Assembly (NCBI RefSeq): GCF_001553545.1
Contig: NZ_CP014227.1
Span: forward strand, 649,501 to 713,500
DNA length: 64,000 nucleotides
Direction of reading: 5' to 3'
DNA from: Capnocytophaga haemolytica
GTDB taxonomy: Bacteria; Bacteroidota; Bacteroidia; Flavobacteriales; Flavobacteriaceae
Shown in pieces: positions 27,308 to 35,171 of the stretch (position 1 is the stretch's first letter; every line of letters begins with the position of its first letter). Below the pieces are notes generated by a model. That model saw only the letters and a list, made by a program, of their open reading frames with translations, was not told where the DNA came from and did not search any database. Both the position numbers and the translations under genes were made by a program.

Positions 27308-27315
27308 TACATTTG
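27308..27315 (+). promoter_or_regulatory. Promoter -7 box of mrp
   Basis: TACATTTG, 62 bp before the ATG. A short GC-rich inverted repeat (GCGCC/GGGCGC) lies in the leader around 27330-27345. Confidence 0.55.
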
Positions 27316-27377
27316 CAATCTCAAAGAGCGCCAAGAGGGCGCACGTACGAGATATTAAAAGATTAATTAAATAATTT

Positions 27378-28499
27378 ATGATTCAATTACAGAAGAATGA
27401 TGTTGTAGAGGCATTGCGAAAGATTACCGCCCCTGGTGAAGGGAAGAACTTGGTGGATAGCGGTGCGGTTCAAAATATTGTAATCTTTGGTGATGAAGTA
27501 GTAGTAGACGTGGTGATTGATAACCCCAGTCTACAAGCTAAGAAGCGCACCGAAGTGGAGATAATGAAAGCCATTCACGGGGAGGTACACGAAAAAGCCA
27601 AAGTAATCGTAAACGTAAAGGTGGTAGCCCCTGAGAAACCTGAGATTAAGGGCAAGCCTATCCCAGGGATAAAGAATATCATAGCGATAGCCTCGGGTAA
27701 GGGAGGTGTTGGCAAGTCGACCATTACGGCGAATTTGGCGATTTCACTTTCTAAAATGGGCTTTAAAGTAGGCGTTTTGGATGCGGATATTTATGGACCT
27801 TCTATCCCAATGATGTTTGATGTGATGGGAGAGCGTCCGCAATCGGTAGTAGTAGATGGGAAGTCGATGATGAAGCCTATTGAGAGTTATGGGGTAAAGA
27901 TCCTTTCTATTGGCTTCTTTGTAGGGGCTAATCAGGCGGTGATATGGCGAGGGGCGATGGCATCGAAGGCACTCAATCAGATGATTTTTGATGCCGACTG
28001 GGGTGAACTTGACTTTCTGTTAGTTGATTTACCACCAGGGACAGGAGATATTCACCTGAGTATTTTGCAAGCAATGCCCGTAACGGGAGCCGTAGTAGTA
28101 AGCACGCCTCAGAAAGTAGCCTTGGCGGATGCACGTAAGGGAGTGGCTATGTTCCAGCAAGAGACGATTAACGTGCCTGTGCTGGGTATTGTAGAGAATA
28201 TGGCGTATTTCACCCCTGCTGAATTGCCTAATAACAAATATTACATCTTTGGTAGGGAAGGAGCTAAGTATCTCGCAGAAGATTTACAGATACCTTTCTT
28301 GGGTGAAATCCCTTTGATACAGAGTATTCGCGAATCGGGTGATGTGGGTAGACCTACGACTTTACAAGAGGGTACTGTGCAGGCGCGTGCCTTTGAGTTG
28401 ATGGCTAAACTAACAGTGCAGAGTGTAGTGGAGCGTAACCAGAGTTTGCCCCCATCAGAAGCAATAAAGATTACTACAATGGCGGGGTGCAGTAAATAG
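27378..28499 (+). CDS. mrp: Mrp/NBP35-family iron-sulfur carrier ATPase
   Basis: A 373-residue P-loop protein that carries Fe-S clusters to apoproteins. Residues 1-90 form a MIP18/DUF59 domain (VVEALRKITAPGEGKNLVDSG). The deviant Walker A is SGKGGVGKSTITANLA near residue 106, followed by DADIYGPSIPMMF and LVDLPPGTGDIHLS. The last residues (TTMAGCSK) contain a single Cys rather than an obvious CxxC. A promoter lies at 27308, and the NifU-like gene follows at 28580, the usual Fe-S partner in this phylum. Confidence 0.94.
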   Translation: MIQLQKNDVVEALRKITAPGEGKNLVDSGAVQNIVIFGDEVVVDVVIDNPSLQAKKRTEVEIMKAIHGEVHEKAKVIVNVKVVAPEKPEIKGKPIPGIKNIIAIASGKGGVGKSTITANLAISLSKMGFKVGVLDADIYGPSIPMMFDVMGERPQSVVVDGKSMMKPIESYGVKILSIGFFVGANQAVIWRGAMASKALNQMIFDADWGELDFLLVDLPPGTGDIHLSILQAMPVTGAVVVSTPQKVALADARKGVAMFQQETINVPVLGIVENMAYFTPAELPNNKYYIFGREGAKYLAEDLQIPFLGEIPLIQSIRESGDVGRPTTLQEGTVQARAFELMAKLTVQSVVERNQSLPPSEAIKITTMAGCSK

Positions 28500-28525
28500 A
28501 GAGTAGAGAGTAATGAGTAGAAAGT
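28498..28525. repeat. Heptad array, purine type
   Basis: Four exact 7-bp units, AGAGAGT twice then AATGAGT and AGAAAGT, beginning inside the mrp stop codon. Confidence 0.6.
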
Positions 28526-28579
28526 AGCACGGCTTAAAGCATTAAATTAAATAATTTTTATATTCAAATCATAACAATA

Positions 28580-28819
28580 ATGACATCAGAAGAAGTAAGA
28601 AGTGAAGTAATAAAGGCTTTGGACGAGATACGTCCGTTTTTGCAGAACGATGGAGGCGATATTACTTTGGTAGACATCATTGACGACAGAGAGGTAAGAG
28701 TGCGCTTAGAGGGCACTTGCTTGAACTGCACGGTGAACCAGATGACGCTCAAGAGTGGCGTTGAGATGACTATCAAAAAGTACGTCCCTCAGATTGAAAG
28801 GGTAATTAATTTATCATAG
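28580..28819 (+). CDS. NifU C-terminal-domain-like Fe-S scaffold
   Basis: 79 residues equal to the NifU C-terminal domain (Nfu). Cys residues in GTCLNCTVNQMTLKSG form the CxxC that binds a labile [4Fe-4S] cluster shared by a dimer; IRPFLQNDGGDITLV is the typical N-terminal block. It probably passes clusters to client proteins together with the preceding Mrp; sufS at 53 kb may supply the sulfur. It is followed by a heptad hairpin array and then the gene at 28902. Confidence 0.92.
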   Translation: MTSEEVRSEVIKALDEIRPFLQNDGGDITLVDIIDDREVRVRLEGTCLNCTVNQMTLKSGVEMTIKKYVPQIERVINLS

Positions 28820-28899
28820 AGATCAGCAATCAGTAGTCAGTAAGCAGTATCTATCTGTTGAAAACTGACTTCTGATCTCTGACCTCTGATCCCTGAATA
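28820..28899. repeat. Palindromic heptad array
   Basis: Left half 28820-28847 (AGATCAG, CAATCAG, TAGTCAG, TAAGCAG) and right half 28865-28899 (CTGACTT, CTGATCT, CTGACCT and others). The halves are complementary, including a 9-bp match 28818-28826 with 28872-28880. It fills the whole spacer and touches the next ATG. Confidence 0.75.
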
Positions 28900-28901
28900 A
28901 T

Positions 28902-29480
28902 ATGGCAACACAGAAGGAATCGAGAAAGGAACAGTTAAAGCGCAAGTGGCTGAGCAAATACCGCCTAGTGGTAATGGACGATGAAACCTTTGAGGAAAAG
29001 GCTTCATTTCGCCTCAGCAGGCTGAATATCTTTGTGTTTGGCTCGCTCTTTGCTTTGGTAGTAATCACATTTACCGTCCTGCTGCTGATCTACACCCCAC
29101 TAAGGCAATACGTGCTGGGGTATACAGCTGTAGAGAACAAGCAGGAGACACTGCAATTGCTGCTCAAAAGCAATAGCTTGGAGAAGAAGGTAAAGAACAG
29201 CGAGGCTTATATCACTTCGCTGAAAAAAGTGCTGGTGGGCGACATCAAGCCTCAACGCCACGATAAGGATACTGCCAGCGTGCGCAACTACAACCCTAAG
29301 TTCGACCCTAAGGCTGTGATTATAAAGCGCAGCAAGCAAGATTCGATTCTGCGTAAGCAAGTGGAGGAAGAAGATGTGAAAGCGCGCGAGCGCAACAACG
29401 AAGCCAATGAGCCGAGGGCTGGTAATAGCGAGGATGATAGCAGGAATACCCAACAGCAAGAAGAAACAGAAACCCCATAA
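28902..29480 (+). CDS. Membrane-anchored coiled-coil protein, M23 peptidase N-terminal part only
   Basis: 192 residues: a basic cytosolic tail (KEQLKRKWLSKYRLVVMDDE), one membrane helix (about residues 47-70), a periplasmic coiled-coil segment (residues 80-110) and an acidic disordered tail ending QQQEETETP. The first 110 residues look like the N-terminal part of flavobacterial M23 (LytM-type) metallopeptidases, but the peptidase domain with HxH and HxxxD is absent. It may be a natural short form that acts as an activator or scaffold, or a truncated gene. pdxJ starts 5 bp after its stop. Confidence 0.7.
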   Translation: MATQKESRKEQLKRKWLSKYRLVVMDDETFEEKASFRLSRLNIFVFGSLFALVVITFTVLLLIYTPLRQYVLGYTAVENKQETLQLLLKSNSLEKKVKNSEAYITSLKKVLVGDIKPQRHDKDTASVRNYNPKFDPKAVIIKRSKQDSILRKQVEEEDVKARERNNEANEPRAGNSEDDSRNTQQQEETETP

Positions 29481-29485
29481 AGAAG

Positions 29486-30214
29486 ATGACAAAGTTAAGT
29501 GTAAATATCAACAAGATAGCAACCCTGCGAAATGCGCGTGGGGGCAATGTGCCCGACCTTTTACAAGTGGCTACCGATGTGCAACGCTTTGGGGCTGAGG
29601 GCATCACCATTCACCCGCGCCCTGATGAGCGCCATATTCGCTACCAAGATGCGTTTGACCTTTTGAACGTGGTGGTTACGGAGTATAACATCGAGGGCAA
29701 CCCTGTGCCTAAGTTTGTGGACTTGGTGCTTGCGGTGAAGCCTACGCAAGTAACCTTAGTGCCTGATGCTGAGGATGCGATTACCTCTAATGCGGGCTGG
29801 GATACGCTGCGACACAAGCGTTTCCTCACTGAGGTGGTAGCAGAATTTAAGCGGGCAGGCATACGCACCTCGCTCTTTGTAGACCCTGTAGAGGCTATGG
29901 TGGCAGGGGCTGCTGAGACGGGTGCCGACCGCGTAGAACTCTATACCGAAGGCTATGCGAGCAAGTATGCCAAAGGTGATAAGGCAGCAGCTATTGCACC
30001 TTATATCACAGCAGCTTTGGAGGCGCAGCGCGTAGGCTTGGGCTTAAATGCGGGACACGACCTGAGTTTGCAGAATCTCAAATATTTTAATGATAATATC
30101 GCTAATCTTGAAGAGGTATCTATAGGGCACGCGCTGATCTGCGAGGCATTGTACTTGGGGTTAGAGAATACCATAGGAGCATATCTGAATCAGCTTTCAG
30201 AGATCAGGGATTAG
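29486..30214 (+). CDS. pdxJ: Pyridoxine 5'-phosphate synthase
   Basis: Condenses deoxyxylulose 5-phosphate with 3-amino-1-hydroxyacetone phosphate to make PNP, the last step of DXP-dependent vitamin B6 synthesis. The 242 residues form a TIM barrel with SVNINKIATLRNARGG, ITIHPRPDERHI, VTLVPDAEDAITS and GLNAGHDLSLQNL, all conserved in PdxJ. The preceding gene ends 5 bp upstream, so the two are probably co-transcribed. Length and start fit the family. Confidence 0.97.
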   Translation: MTKLSVNINKIATLRNARGGNVPDLLQVATDVQRFGAEGITIHPRPDERHIRYQDAFDLLNVVVTEYNIEGNPVPKFVDLVLAVKPTQVTLVPDAEDAITSNAGWDTLRHKRFLTEVVAEFKRAGIRTSLFVDPVEAMVAGAAETGADRVELYTEGYASKYAKGDKAAAIAPYITAALEAQRVGLGLNAGHDLSLQNLKYFNDNIANLEEVSIGHALICEALYLGLENTIGAYLNQLSEIRD

Positions 30215-30245
30215 CCTGACACCTAAAATCTAAAAAAGATGTATT

Positions 30246-30437
30246 ATGCAAGAAGTAGCAACAAAAACAAAGGCAGGCAAGAATAGTGAGCCTAAAGAGA
30301 AATTAACCAAGAAGCAGAAGGAGTTGTTTGCGGCTATCAGAAATGCCCAAGCAATTAGTAGGCAACTAAAAGCCGAAGGAAAAACCATACCAAAATTTAA
30401 ACGTGCTTATGCAAACTATGATGAAAGCGATTTGTGA
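30246..30437 (+). CDS. Putative antitoxin of a VapBC-like pair
   Basis: A 63-residue, strongly basic protein (KTKAGKNSEPKEKLTKKQKE, ending YANYDESDL). It overlaps the PIN-domain gene by 17 bp, the arrangement expected for an antitoxin. I see no AbrB or ribbon-helix-helix motif, so the assignment rests on position and size. Confidence 0.6.
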   Translation: MQEVATKTKAGKNSEPKEKLTKKQKELFAAIRNAQAISRQLKAEGKTIPKFKRAYANYDESDL

Positions 30438-30825
30438 CACAAATATTGTAAGTCAGTATTTGGAGGGAGTTACTCATATTGTTTCAATAATAGAAGGAGA
30501 AGTAGGTGTTAGAAATATAGCAATAACTTCTATCATATTGGTTGAACTGAATCGCTGGCTGAGTAGTTTTCAGGGCTTAACAAAAGTACAAAGAGAAGGC
30601 TATAAGCAAGTTATCTATGCGTTGCCGATGTACCACGCCAATATGGCAATCTCTGAGCTAATGGTAAAGATGTCGAAACACTGGATGGGTCTTGAGCCTG
30701 CTGACCTGATGATTGCTGCCACAGCAATCTATCACAAGGTATCACTCTATACGTGCAATAGCAAGCACTTTAAGCAACTGACACTATTCGGCTTAGATTT
30801 AAGAGAAGTAAATAATCAGACTTGA
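30421..30825 (+). CDS. PIN-domain ribonuclease, VapC-type toxin
   Basis: 134 residues from the ATG at 30421 (MKAICDTNIVSQYLEG); in-frame ATGs also occur at 30403, 30409 and 30418, and the exact start is uncertain. The PIN acidic residues are visible: Asp6 (CDTN), Glu42 (LVELNRW) and Asp95 (LEPADLMIAATA), with CNSKHF near 112 in the fourth position. Such toxins cut tRNA or rRNA unless bound by the antitoxin encoded just upstream. A palindromic heptad array follows directly. Confidence 0.85.
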   Translation: MKAICDTNIVSQYLEGVTHIVSIIEGEVGVRNIAITSIILVELNRWLSSFQGLTKVQREGYKQVIYALPMYHANMAISELMVKMSKHWMGLEPADLMIAATAIYHKVSLYTCNSKHFKQLTLFGLDLREVNNQT

Positions 30826-30884
30826 GGTATCGGGAGGTGAGCTTTGAGTCTCAGACCCCATACCTCAGACCTCAAACCTACATA
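30822..30884. repeat. Palindromic heptad array
   Basis: Nine contiguous units in exact phase: four of the form TTGAGGT/TTTGAGT, then five of the form CTCAGAC/CTCAAAC. It starts at the toxin stop codon and ends 2 bp before the fbp ATG. Confidence 0.8.
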
Positions 30885-30886
30885 TA

Positions 30887-31897
30887 ATGACAACACAGAA
30901 AACACACCAGACGCTGGGGGAATTTATTATTCAGAACCAGCAACATTTTGAGTACTCCACAGGGGAACTCTCAAGGCTATTGAGTGCTATTAAATTAGCC
31001 TCAAAACTCGTAAACCGCGAGGTGAACAAGGCAGGCTTAGTAGAGGATATTTTGGGCGACCTCGGCACTGAGAATATTCAGGGCGAAGTGCAGAAGAAAC
31101 TTGATGTCTTTGCTAATGACTTATTTATTAGGGCACTTACTAAACGTGATGTCGTTTGTGGGATTGCCTCTGAGGAGAATGAGTTTTTCATCCCCATTGA
31201 GGGTAAGACCAGTAAATATGTAGTGCTGATGGACCCCTTAGATGGATCGAGCAATGCCGATGTAAACGTAACGGTAGGGACGATCTTCTCCATCTATAAG
31301 CGTGTAACACCTGTAGGTACGCCTGTGCAATTAGAGGACTTTTTGCAGCCTGGCAATCAGCAAGTGGCAGCAGGCTATGTGGTCTATGGGCTCTCAACGA
31401 TGCTCGTCTACACCACAGGGCACGGCGTAAATGGCTTTACACTCGACCCTTCGATAGGCACCTATTACCTCTCGCACCCCAATATGCAATACCCAAAAGA
31501 TGGAACAATTTACTCTATTAACGAGGGTAATTATGTGCACTTTCCACAAGGGGTAAAAGACTATCTAAAATACTGTCAGGCGTTGGAAGGTGATCGTCCG
31601 TATACTTCGCGTTATATAGGTTCATTGGTATCAGATTTTCACCGCAATATGCTCAAGGGGGGTATCTACATTTACCCATCGGGGACACGTACGCCTAAGG
31701 GTAAGCTCAGGCTGCTCTATGAATGCAATCCGATAGCTTTCTTGACAGAGCAGGCTGGTGGCAAGGCTACGGACGGGTATCGTCGTATACTAGACATCAA
31801 AGCAACGGAGCTACATCAGCGGGTACCTTTCTTCTGTGGCTCGGCAAATATGGTAGATAAAGTAGGGGAGTTTATGGCTAAATATCCTGAGAAGTGA
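30887..31897 (+). CDS. fbp: Fructose-1,6-bisphosphatase class 1
   Basis: Hydrolyses fructose 1,6-bisphosphate in gluconeogenesis, in the cytosol. 336 residues with the metal and substrate motifs [25 protein letters not shown] and GTIFSIYKR, and the C-terminal block [19 protein letters not shown]. The product feeds hexose phosphate towards the glycogen genes a few kilobases downstream. The whole spacer before it is a heptad hairpin array, with no recognisable -7 box in between. Confidence 0.97.
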   Translation: MTTQKTHQTLGEFIIQNQQHFEYSTGELSRLLSAIKLASKLVNREVNKAGLVEDILGDLGTENIQGEVQKKLDVFANDLFIRALTKRDVVCGIASEENEFFIPIEGKTSKYVVLMDPLDGSSNADVNVTVGTIFSIYKRVTPVGTPVQLEDFLQPGNQQVAAGYVVYGLSTMLVYTTGHGVNGFTLDPSIGTYYLSHPNMQYPKDGTIYSINEGNYVHFPQGVKDYLKYCQALEGDRPYTSRYIGSLVSDFHRNMLKGGIYIYPSGTRTPKGKLRLLYECNPIAFLTEQAGGKATDGYRRILDIKATELHQRVPFFCGSANMVDKVGEFMAKYPEK

Positions 31898-31930
31898 GAA
31901 GCGAAGAGAAAGAAATAAGTAGTTAGAATG
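31889..31930. repeat. Heptad array, purine type
   Basis: Six exact 7-bp units (GAGAAGT, GAGAAGC, GAAGAGA and others) with the fbp stop codon inside the first two. Confidence 0.6.
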
Positions 31931-32014
31931 GAGATAAATAGAGCTTTTTATAAACTATAAAATCCTTATAATTAATATATTACGGTTTTGTGGTAAAAAA
32001 TAATTGCTAAAAGT

Positions 32015-32045
32015 TTTGGTAGTTATAAAAATAGTTGTACTTTTG
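32015..32045 (+). promoter_or_regulatory. Promoter of tRNA-Phe
   Basis: TTTG at 32015-32018, a 19-bp spacer, TACTTTTG at 32038-32045; the tRNA begins 15 bp later. Confidence 0.7.
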
Positions 32046-32060
32046 CAGCCGTAAAACTGA

Positions 32061-32133
32061 GGTACCTTAGCTCAGTTGGTAGAGCAAAGGACTGAAAATC
32101 CTTGTGTCCCTGGTTCGATTCCTGGAGGTACCA
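32061..32133 (+). tRNA. tRNA-Phe (GAA)
   Basis: 73-nt cloverleaf. The acceptor arms GGTACCT and AGGTACC pair fully. The D-arm is GCTCAGTTGGTAGAGC, the anticodon stem AAGGA/TCCTT encloses the loop CTGAAAA with anticodon GAA, and the T-arm is CCTGGTTCGATTCCTGG. Discriminator A; the 3' CCA is not encoded. A terminator follows at 32187. Confidence 0.97.
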
Positions 32134-32186
32134 CGAGATCTTCTTCATAGAGGAAATTTTTCATATTTTTAAGGATTAGGAATTGC

Positions 32187-32220
32187 AAAAGCCGCAGCGA
32201 GAGTTGCGGCTTTTGTTTTT
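32187..32220 (+). terminator. Intrinsic terminator after tRNA-Phe
   Basis: AAAAGCCGCA at 32187-32196 pairs with TGCGGCTTTT at 32205-32214, followed by T-rich sequence. Confidence 0.85.
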
Positions 32221-32292
32221 ATACAACAAAATTGTTGTATTTATCCTTTTGCAGCGCTATCAAAATAATTTAGTTATTCATTTCTATATGCT

Positions 32293-32354
32293 TTCTTCTA
32301 TTTTCGCATATAATATAAAAGTGTTCTTCTATTTTCGCATATAATATAAAAGTG
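32293..32354. repeat. Perfect 31-bp tandem duplication upstream of glgB
   Basis: Copy 1 is 32293-32323 and copy 2 is 32324-32354, identical. Each contains the palindromic-looking core TATTTTCGCATATAATATA. The 467-bp spacer 32134-32600 otherwise holds the tRNA terminator and AT-rich sequence without a gene. Confidence 0.9.
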
Positions 32355-32600
32355 GAGTGAAAAACAACTATAAAAAACGAATTTCGAAGGAATAGGGTTT
32401 AATCTAAAAAATATATTTATTTTATTATATTTTCTTTGCATTGATTTTTAATAAGTTATAATTATTTTAGGTTTGGATGTTAAAATTATAATAAAAAAGT
32501 TGTGAAAAAATTTGGTAGTTAACAAAAAATTATTGTAATTTTACAGCGTCAAATTCAGAGCCTACCAATAGACATAGATAGACTCTACAAAAACTCTGAT

Positions 32601-34562
32601 ATGATGACCGATCCGTTGTTAAAACCTTATGAAGGTATTATTCAAGCGCGCTATGCGCACACCCTTAGGACTGCTCAGATGATGCAGGGTAGAGAAGTGC
32701 GGCTTAGTGATAACTGCAACTCACATCTTTATTACGGATTACATTTCACCAATAGTCAGTGGATACTGCGCGAATGGGCACCCAACGCCACTGCGATTTA
32801 CTTACTCTGCAACACCAACGATTGGCAAAAAGACGAGACTTTCCGCTTTGAGCAGCTTTCTGGAGGTAATTGGGAGCTATGTCTGCCTGTGGAGGCATTG
32901 CATCATCAAGATTTATACAAACTACTCATAGAATGGCAAGGTGGAGCAGCCGAGCGACTGCCTTCGCACACTGTGCGCGCCGTGCAAGATGAGTATACTA
33001 AGGTGTTCTGCGCCCAAGTGTGGCAACCTGTTCCCTACCAGTGGCAACACGACAGGCCTACAGGAGGCGAACCACCACTCATCTATGAGGCGCATATCGG
33101 TATGAGCACCGAGCACCAGCGCGTGAGCACCTTTGTGGAGTTCCGACTCTTTGTGCTACCGCGCATCGCACGGCTCGGCTACAACGTCATCCAGCTGATG
33201 GCCATACAAGAGCACCCCTATTATGGGTCGTTTGGCTATCAAGTGGCCAACTTCTTTGCGGTGAGTTCGCGCTTTGGCACCCCCGAAGAGCTAAAAGAAC
33301 TCATAGACGCCGCCCACGGCTTGGGTATACGGGTGATACTCGACATAGTGCACTCTCACTCCGTAAGCAATGAGGCAGAAGGGCTGAGTGAGTTCGACGG
33401 CACCGAGTACCAATACTTTCACGCAGGCGAGCGCGGCAAGCACCCCGCTTGGGATAGTCGCTGCTTCAATTACGGCAAGCCCGAGGTGCTTAACTTCCTA
33501 TTATCGAACTGCAAGTATTGGTTAGAAGAGTACAAGTTCGATGGCTTCCGCTTTGACGGGGTAACGAGTATGCTCTATTACGACCACGGACTCGGCAAGG
33601 CTTTTACCAACTACAGTTTTTATTACGATGGCAATGAGGATGGCGATGCGATCACCTACCTCACCCTCGCCAACCAAGTGGTGCACGAGGTCTACCCTGA
33701 GGCGATCACCATAGCAGAGGAAATGAGCGGTATGCCGGGGCTTGCCTCACCTATTGCTGATGAGGGTATGGGCTTTGACTATAAGATGAGTATGGGCATT
33801 CCCGACTATTGGATAAAGCTGCTGAAAGAAGTGCCCGATGAGCGTTGGCACGTAGGCGATATTTATTACGAGCTGACCAACAAGCGTGCTGAGGAAAAGA
33901 CCATCAGCTATGCCGAGAGCCACGACCAAGCCTTAGTGGGTGATAAAACGATATTTTTCCGCCTCACCGATAAAGAGATATACACAGGGATGAGCGTTTT
34001 CGACCAGAACCTCATCGTATCGCGGGCGATGGCCTTGCACAAGATGATACGCCTTGTAACGCTGGGCACTGCGGGCGGCGGCTATCTCACCTTTATGGGC
34101 AACGAGTGGGGGCACCCTGAGTGGATAGACTTCCCTCGTGAAGGCAACGGCTGGAGCTACCAGCACGCTCGCCGCCTGTGGAGTTTGGTAGATGATAAGA
34201 ACCTGCGCTTTAAAGACCTCAATGCCTTTGACGCCGCTATGGTGCACTTTGTGCGCGAGCACCGCATATTAGAGAGCGAGCCCCACGTGCTATTGCGCGA
34301 CATTGAGCGACAGCTATTAGCCTTTGAGCGAGGCGGTTATCTGTGGGTATTCAATTTCAGTCCCTCACGCTCCTATACCGATTACCAATTTAACGTACCC
34401 GCAGGCAAATACACCGCTGTGCTCAATACCGATAATGTAGCCTTTGGTGGCGTAGGCTTGCTCAATGAAAGTACAGAGCATTTTACAGCACATACGGGTG
34501 GGGAGAACCTTATTTCGCTGTATTTACCAGCACGGGTAGGATTGGTAATGAAAAGGGAGTAA
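32601..34562 (+). CDS. glgB: 1,4-alpha-glucan branching enzyme (GH13)
   Basis: Creates alpha-1,6 branches in glycogen. 653 residues: an N-terminal CBM48-like domain (WILREWAPNATAIYLLC), then the GH13 barrel with DIVHSHSV, the nucleophile Asp319 (FRFDGVTSM), acid/base Glu373 (IAEEMSG) and Asp442 (YAESHDQALVGD), and a C-terminal beta domain. The length resembles eukaryotic-type and Bacteroidota branching enzymes rather than the 730-residue E. coli GlgB. It heads the alpha-glucan cluster. The frame starts with two ATGs; either could be used. A -33-like TTTGG precedes a weak -7 box near 32540. Confidence 0.93.
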   Translation: MMTDPLLKPYEGIIQARYAHTLRTAQMMQGREVRLSDNCNSHLYYGLHFTNSQWILREWAPNATAIYLLCNTNDWQKDETFRFEQLSGGNWELCLPVEALHHQDLYKLLIEWQGGAAERLPSHTVRAVQDEYTKVFCAQVWQPVPYQWQHDRPTGGEPPLIYEAHIGMSTEHQRVSTFVEFRLFVLPRIARLGYNVIQLMAIQEHPYYGSFGYQVANFFAVSSRFGTPEELKELIDAAHGLGIRVILDIVHSHSVSNEAEGLSEFDGTEYQYFHAGERGKHPAWDSRCFNYGKPEVLNFLLSNCKYWLEEYKFDGFRFDGVTSMLYYDHGLGKAFTNYSFYYDGNEDGDAITYLTLANQVVHEVYPEAITIAEEMSGMPGLASPIADEGMGFDYKMSMGIPDYWIKLLKEVPDERWHVGDIYYELTNKRAEEKTISYAESHDQALVGDKTIFFRLTDKEIYTGMSVFDQNLIVSRAMALHKMIRLVTLGTAGGGYLTFMGNEWGHPEWIDFPREGNGWSYQHARRLWSLVDDKNLRFKDLNAFDAAMVHFVREHRILESEPHVLLRDIERQLLAFERGGYLWVFNFSPSRSYTDYQFNVPAGKYTAVLNTDNVAFGGVGLLNESTEHFTAHTGGENLISLYLPARVGLVMKRE

Positions 34563-34568
34563 TGAGAA

Positions 34569-34652
34569 GGTCTGAGGTCTGGGGTATGAGGTATGAGCCA
34601 GCGACCCCTCATACCTGAGACAAACCTCATACCTCAGACCCCAAACCTTATT
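34569..34652. repeat. Palindromic heptad array, left flank of the four-helix gene
   Basis: Twelve contiguous units in exact 7-bp phase (GGTCTGA, GGTATGA, then CCTCATA, CCTCAGA). In the middle GGTATGAG and CTCATACC form a stem around a 10-nt loop, CCAGCGACCC. The same hairpin recurs at 35082. Confidence 0.85.
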
Positions 34653-34655
34653 AAT

Positions 34656-35053
34656 ATGGAAGTAAAATCATATAAAGACTTGACAGTATGGCAAAAGGCA
34701 ATAGATTTGGCTGAGTCTATATATAGAATCACGGCACTATTTCCTAACGAAGAACGCTTTGGTTTGATAAACCAAATGAGGCGATGTGCGGTCTCTATCT
34801 CTTCCAATGATGTGCGGTCTCTATCTCTTCCAATATTGCTGAAGGCAAAGAACGCAACTCTCTTAATGATTACATACACTTTTTGTATATGGCAAGAGGT
34901 TCGTTATTTGAGTTAGAAACGCAATTGACCCTTTCTAAGAAACTGAATTTCGTAGAACAGTCAGAAGAAATAGAAGAACTAATAAATGAAGTTAGAAAAA
35001 TGCTACACGCATTGATAAATAAATTAAAAGAAATTAATAACAACAAGGTCTGA
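34656..35053 (+). pseudogene. Four-helix-bundle (23S-rRNA-IVS type) protein, disrupted by a 26-bp tandem duplication
   Basis: The N-terminal half reads MEVKSYKDLTVWQKAIDL, then NQMRRCAVSISSN, as in the four-helix-bundle family once named after 23S-rRNA intervening sequences. A perfect 26-bp tandem duplication (34784-34809 and 34810-34835) shifts the frame; removing one copy restores 123 residues, with IAEGKERNSLNDYIHFLYMA and LINEVRKMLHALINK, to a TGA at 35051-35053. The lesion is exactly reversible by loss of one copy, so it may be a slippage-type switch or a recent inactivation. Function of the family is unknown. The stop codon lies inside the first heptad of the right flanking array. Confidence 0.85.
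34784..34835. repeat. Perfect 26-bp tandem duplication inside a coding region
   Basis: Two identical adjacent copies, 34784-34809 and 34810-34835. 26 is not a multiple of 3, so the extra copy breaks the frame. Confidence 0.95.
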
Positions 35054-35165
35054 GGTCTGAGGTCTGAAGTCTGAAGTATGGGGTATGAGCCAGCGATCCC
35101 TCATACCTCAGACCCCACACCTCACACCTAAAAACTCATACCTCAGACCCCACACCTCACACCTG
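35047..35165. repeat. Palindromic heptad array, right flank of the four-helix gene
   Basis: Seventeen contiguous 7-bp units in one unbroken phase, the longest in the window: GGTCTGA three times, AGTCTGA, GGTATGA, then ATACCTC, AGACCCC, ACACCTC and so on. A 29-bp stretch is repeated perfectly at 35101-35129 and 35136-35164. Confidence 0.9.
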
Positions 35166-35171
35166 AAAAAT

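Noticed and set aside
30246..30884. Mobile element around the PIN-domain toxin
   Set aside because: The heptad array at its end is part of a window-wide family; no transposase or terminal inverted repeats are present.
34569..35165. CRISPR-like array
   Set aside because: The repeats are 7 bp, degenerate and without spacers of constant length; no cas gene is nearby.
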